Shown here in pieces: positions 15,879 to 17,332 of a stretch of 17,332 nt of DNA. Source of the stretch: JAKZSU01 sp047517485. Its GTDB lineage: Bacteria; Pseudomonadota; Alphaproteobacteria; UBA7887. The notes under the pieces were generated by a model. That model did not search any database. It saw only the letters and a program-made list of their open reading frames with translations, and was not told the origin of the DNA. Positions within the stretch are counted from its first letter, which is position 1. Every line of letters starts with the position of its first letter. The translations under genes were made by a program, and so were the position numbers. The DNA is taken from contig JAKZSU010000250.1 of the NCBI GenBank assembly GCA_047517485.1, forward strand, positions 1 to 17,332. Direction: 5' to 3'.

Positions 15879-16862
15879 ATGGCGGATATGGTGAAGGCAA
15901 TTCGAATTCACGAGACTGGCGGTCCCGAGGCCATGCGCTGGGAGGATGTCGCGGTCGGCGATCCCGGGCCCGGCGAGGTGCGGCTGCGCCAGGAGGTGGT
16001 CGGCCTCAACTATATCGACGTCAATCAGCGCGCCGGCGCCTATCCCCTGCGTAGCCTGCCGGCGGTGCTGGGCATGGAAGGCACCGGGGTGATCGAGGCG
16101 CTCGGCGACGGCGTCAGCGGCGGTTTCGCCAAGGGCGACCGGGTGACCTATTGCATGGCGCTCGGGAGCTATGCCGAACAACGGGTGATTTCGGCGCGGC
16201 ACCTGATCAAGCTCGACGAGGGTACCGGCTTCGAGACCGCGGCGGCGGCGACTCTGCAAGGCCTGACCTCGCATTACCTCGTGCGCGAGCTCTATCCGGT
16301 GCGGTCTGGCGATACGGTGCTGGTGCAGGCGGCGGCGGGCGGAGTCGGGCTGCTGCTGTGTCAATGGGCGAAGCATCTTGGCGCCACGGTGCTGGGAACG
16401 GTCGGCACGCCTGAGAAGGCGGAGGTGGCACGCGCGCACGGCTGCGATCATCCGATCTTGTATCGCGACACCGATTTCGCCGAAGCAGTGAAGGAGATCA
16501 CCGGCGGCAAGGGGGTCTCGGTCGTTTACGACGCGGTCGGCAAGGACACGTTTTATAAAGGCATAGACTCGCTGGCCGATCGCGGCTGGATGGTGACCTA
16601 CGGCCAGTCCTCGGGCCCGGTGCCGCCGCTGGAGACCACGCGCCTCGCGCCCAAGGCGCTGAACGTAACCCGCGGCGGGTTGAACTTCTTCGTCGCCGAC
16701 CCGAAGGCGCGGGCGAGAAACGCGGCGGAACTGTTCGGCCTGATCAAGAGCGGCGCGCTGAAGATCGAGATCAACCAACGCTACCCCCTGGCGGAAGCAG
16801 CGCGCGCGCATACCGAGCTCGAGGCGCGGCAGACCATGGAGAGTTCGGTGTTGGTGGTTTAG
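15879..16862 (+). CDS. qor: NAD(P)H:quinone oxidoreductase, zeta-crystallin-like
   Basis: A zinc-free medium-chain dehydrogenase/reductase that reduces quinones or activated enones with NADPH. At 327 residues it has the same length as E. coli Qor. It shows the N-terminal GroES-like domain with VVGLNYIDVNQRAGAYP (40-56) and LGMEGTGVIEALG (64-76), then the Rossmann nucleotide fold QAAAGGVGLLLCQWAKHLGA. The structural and catalytic zinc cysteines of alcohol dehydrogenases are absent, as expected for the quinone reductase branch. GGGAAGAGG ends six bases before ATG 15879, which favours that start over ATG 15888. It stands alone, divergent from gltB. An enoyl or crotonyl reductase role is possible; the symbol reflects family similarity. 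Confidence 0.87.
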   Translation: MADMVKAIRIHETGGPEAMRWEDVAVGDPGPGEVRLRQEVVGLNYIDVNQRAGAYPLRSLPAVLGMEGTGVIEALGDGVSGGFAKGDRVTYCMALGSYAEQRVISARHLIKLDEGTGFETAAAATLQGLTSHYLVRELYPVRSGDTVLVQAAAGGVGLLLCQWAKHLGATVLGTVGTPEKAEVARAHGCDHPILYRDTDFAEAVKEITGGKGVSVVYDAVGKDTFYKGIDSLADRGWMVTYGQSSGPVPPLETTRLAPKALNVTRGGLNFFVADPKARARNAAELFGLIKSGALKIEINQRYPLAEAARAHTELEARQTMESSVLVV

Positions 16863-16893
16863 GTGCTGAAGTAAGGTCATCAGCCACCTAAAA
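16858..16893 (+). terminator. Hairpin overlapping the quinone oxidoreductase stop codon
   Basis: TTTAGGTGCTGA (16858-16869, including the TAG stop) pairs with TCAGCCACCTAAA (16880-16892) with a single bulged base and a loop of about 11 bases. It lies at the very end of the gene and could stop or stabilise the transcript. The plus strand is followed by AAAATAG, not a T-run, so factor-independent termination is uncertain. Confidence 0.4.
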
Positions 16894-17094
16894 TAGAAAT
16901 AATTAAAGCGTCATCGACTATCAAATTCGTTATCAGAAACAGCCCCTTTTATAATTCATTCAACCTCCGCCGGTTTCGTGCAATTTTTGGCGAATCCAAA
17001 TTTTCACTCAATAGCAATTCGTCGACCACATACGAAATCGCAATACCGCATTTTAAGATTACCAAAATGAAAATAATGTTGGCACTATTGCTAT
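16893..17094. other. AT-rich gene-free stretch
   Basis: About 200 bp with clearly lower GC than the genes to the left, rich in A/T runs, with no open frame of note on either strand and no recognisable family. It may be decayed or acquired DNA flanking the insertion element that begins near 17095. Confidence 0.5.
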
Positions 17095-17101
17095 TGTCAA
17101 C

Positions 17102-17146
17102 GGCGGAGCAAAATTAGTCCACCCGGGCGGAGCAAAACTAGTCCAC
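17102..17146. repeat. Two 21-bp direct repeats, IS-end type
   Basis: Bases 17102-17122 and 17126-17146 differ at one position (t versus c in the middle). Spacing is 24 bp. This is directly visible; only the attribution to an insertion element is inference. Confidence 0.92.
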
Positions 17147-17209
17147 TTAATGTTATGCGGTACGCGGTGTTGGGGGGTTGTCCCGGTAGTCCATGAGTCG
17201 GACCCGATT

Positions 17210-17249
17210 TCCTTGGACACAGAATTGGCTTAATCGAAGTGTCCAAGGA
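17210..17249 (+). promoter_or_regulatory. 11-bp inverted repeat covering a Shine-Dalgarno
   Basis: TCCTTGGACAC (17210-17220) and GTGTCCAAGGA (17239-17249) are perfect inverted copies with an 18-base loop. The right arm contains most of the AAGGAGG (17245-17251) that sits eight bases before ATG 17260. In RNA the hairpin would mask the ribosome site; in DNA it could equally be an operator or part of an insertion-element end. Confidence 0.55.
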
Positions 17250-17259
17250 GGACCGGAAC

Positions 17260-17332
17260 ATGACCGATAATTTTGAGAAGAAAGTTGCTGTTGATGGGCC
17301 TGTGGTAAATGCGGGCGAGCTTGGCTCGTCCA
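17260..17332 (+). CDS. Unidentified reading frame, 5' end only
   Basis: ATG 17260 has a near-perfect AAGGAGG eight bases upstream and stays open for 24 codons to the window edge (MTDNFEKKVAVDGP then VVNAGELGSS). The fragment is too short to recognise. Its position just inside IS-like terminal repeats makes a transposase or accessory Orf plausible, for example the small first Orf of an IS3 or IS66 element, but no transposase motif is visible. Confidence 0.45.
   Translation, partial: MTDNFEKKVAVDGPVVNAGELGSS

Larger units (their letters stand above)
17095..17332 (+). mobile_element. IS21-like element end (putative)
   Basis: From TGTCAACGG at 17095 there are two near-identical 21-bp direct repeats at 17102-17122 and 17126-17146 (ggcggagcaaaa.tagtccac, one mismatch, 24-bp period). 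Multiple short terminal repeats of the ggcggag.aaaa type and a TG terminus are characteristic of IS21-family ends. The element body would continue past the window. The reading frame at 17260 is not recognisable as IstA, so a second unrelated element is also possible. Confidence 0.4.

Noticed and set aside
15829..15894. A 21-codon frame (MKKIVYLIDNVLGRG...) possibly a leader peptide for the quinone oxidoreductase
   Set aside because: No Shine-Dalgarno, no runs of regulatory codons, and it overlaps the real start out of frame. Chance is the simpler explanation.
15825..16880. A 351-codon minus-strand frame opposite the quinone oxidoreductase
   Set aside because: The plus-strand protein has a full family match and a good ribosome site; the antisense frame has neither.
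17151..17234. A 27-codon frame inside the right-end IS-like region
   Set aside because: No ribosome site or family resemblance, and it runs into the inverted repeat upstream of the better-supported start at 17260.

Overview
The window reads as a high-GC alphaproteobacterial chromosome segment. The glutamate synthase GltB and GltD sequences look Rhodospirillales-like, the oxidoreductases are typical of alphaproteobacterial catabolic clusters, and the strong GC bias leaves long antisense shadow frames behind most genes. Genus is not determinable from this alone. Both window edges fall inside insertion-sequence-like DNA: an IS1595-family transposase start at the left and IS21-like terminal repeats at the right. 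The window could therefore be a contig bounded by repeats.

Left block, minus strand (1-3589). A Tat-exported amidohydrolase-family protein (2198-3589) is followed by a visibly lower-GC pair. The pair is a 415-residue membrane protein of unknown function with an internal repeat (802-2049) and, two bases after its stop, a Dyp-type heme peroxidase gene. The peroxidase gene is broken twice: a perfect 32-bp tandem duplication shifts the frame just after the start codon, and an IS1595-type element replaces the 3' part that should carry the proximal heme histidine.

Central block, plus strand (3649-8945). Five co-directional genes with short gaps look like one transcription unit: a GMC-family FAD alcohol/choline dehydrogenase-like oxidoreductase, a nitronate monooxygenase-like FMN protein, a secreted metallo-beta-lactamase-fold hydrolase whose likely TTG start overlaps the preceding stop, a methylthioadenosine/S-adenosylhomocysteine nucleosidase (mtnN), and a dienelactone-hydrolase-family protein. 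The unit mixes oxidative and hydrolytic catabolic enzymes with one housekeeping salvage enzyme. No substrate can be assigned.

Right block. The glutamate synthase operon gltB-gltD lies on the minus strand (9306-15503). The 3' tail of gltB has been copied in tandem into the gltB-gltD spacer as 38-bp units, each with a small GC-rich hairpin. A divergent quinone oxidoreductase (qor-like, 15879-16862) follows, then an AT-rich gene-poor stretch, IS21-like end repeats, and the first 24 codons of an unidentified reading frame whose Shine-Dalgarno lies in the arm of an 11-bp inverted repeat.

I found no CRISPR array, tRNA, rRNA or recognisable riboswitch. The least conventional content is the coupled membrane protein/Dyp peroxidase pair and the gltB-tail repeat. 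I cannot claim a proven new system.
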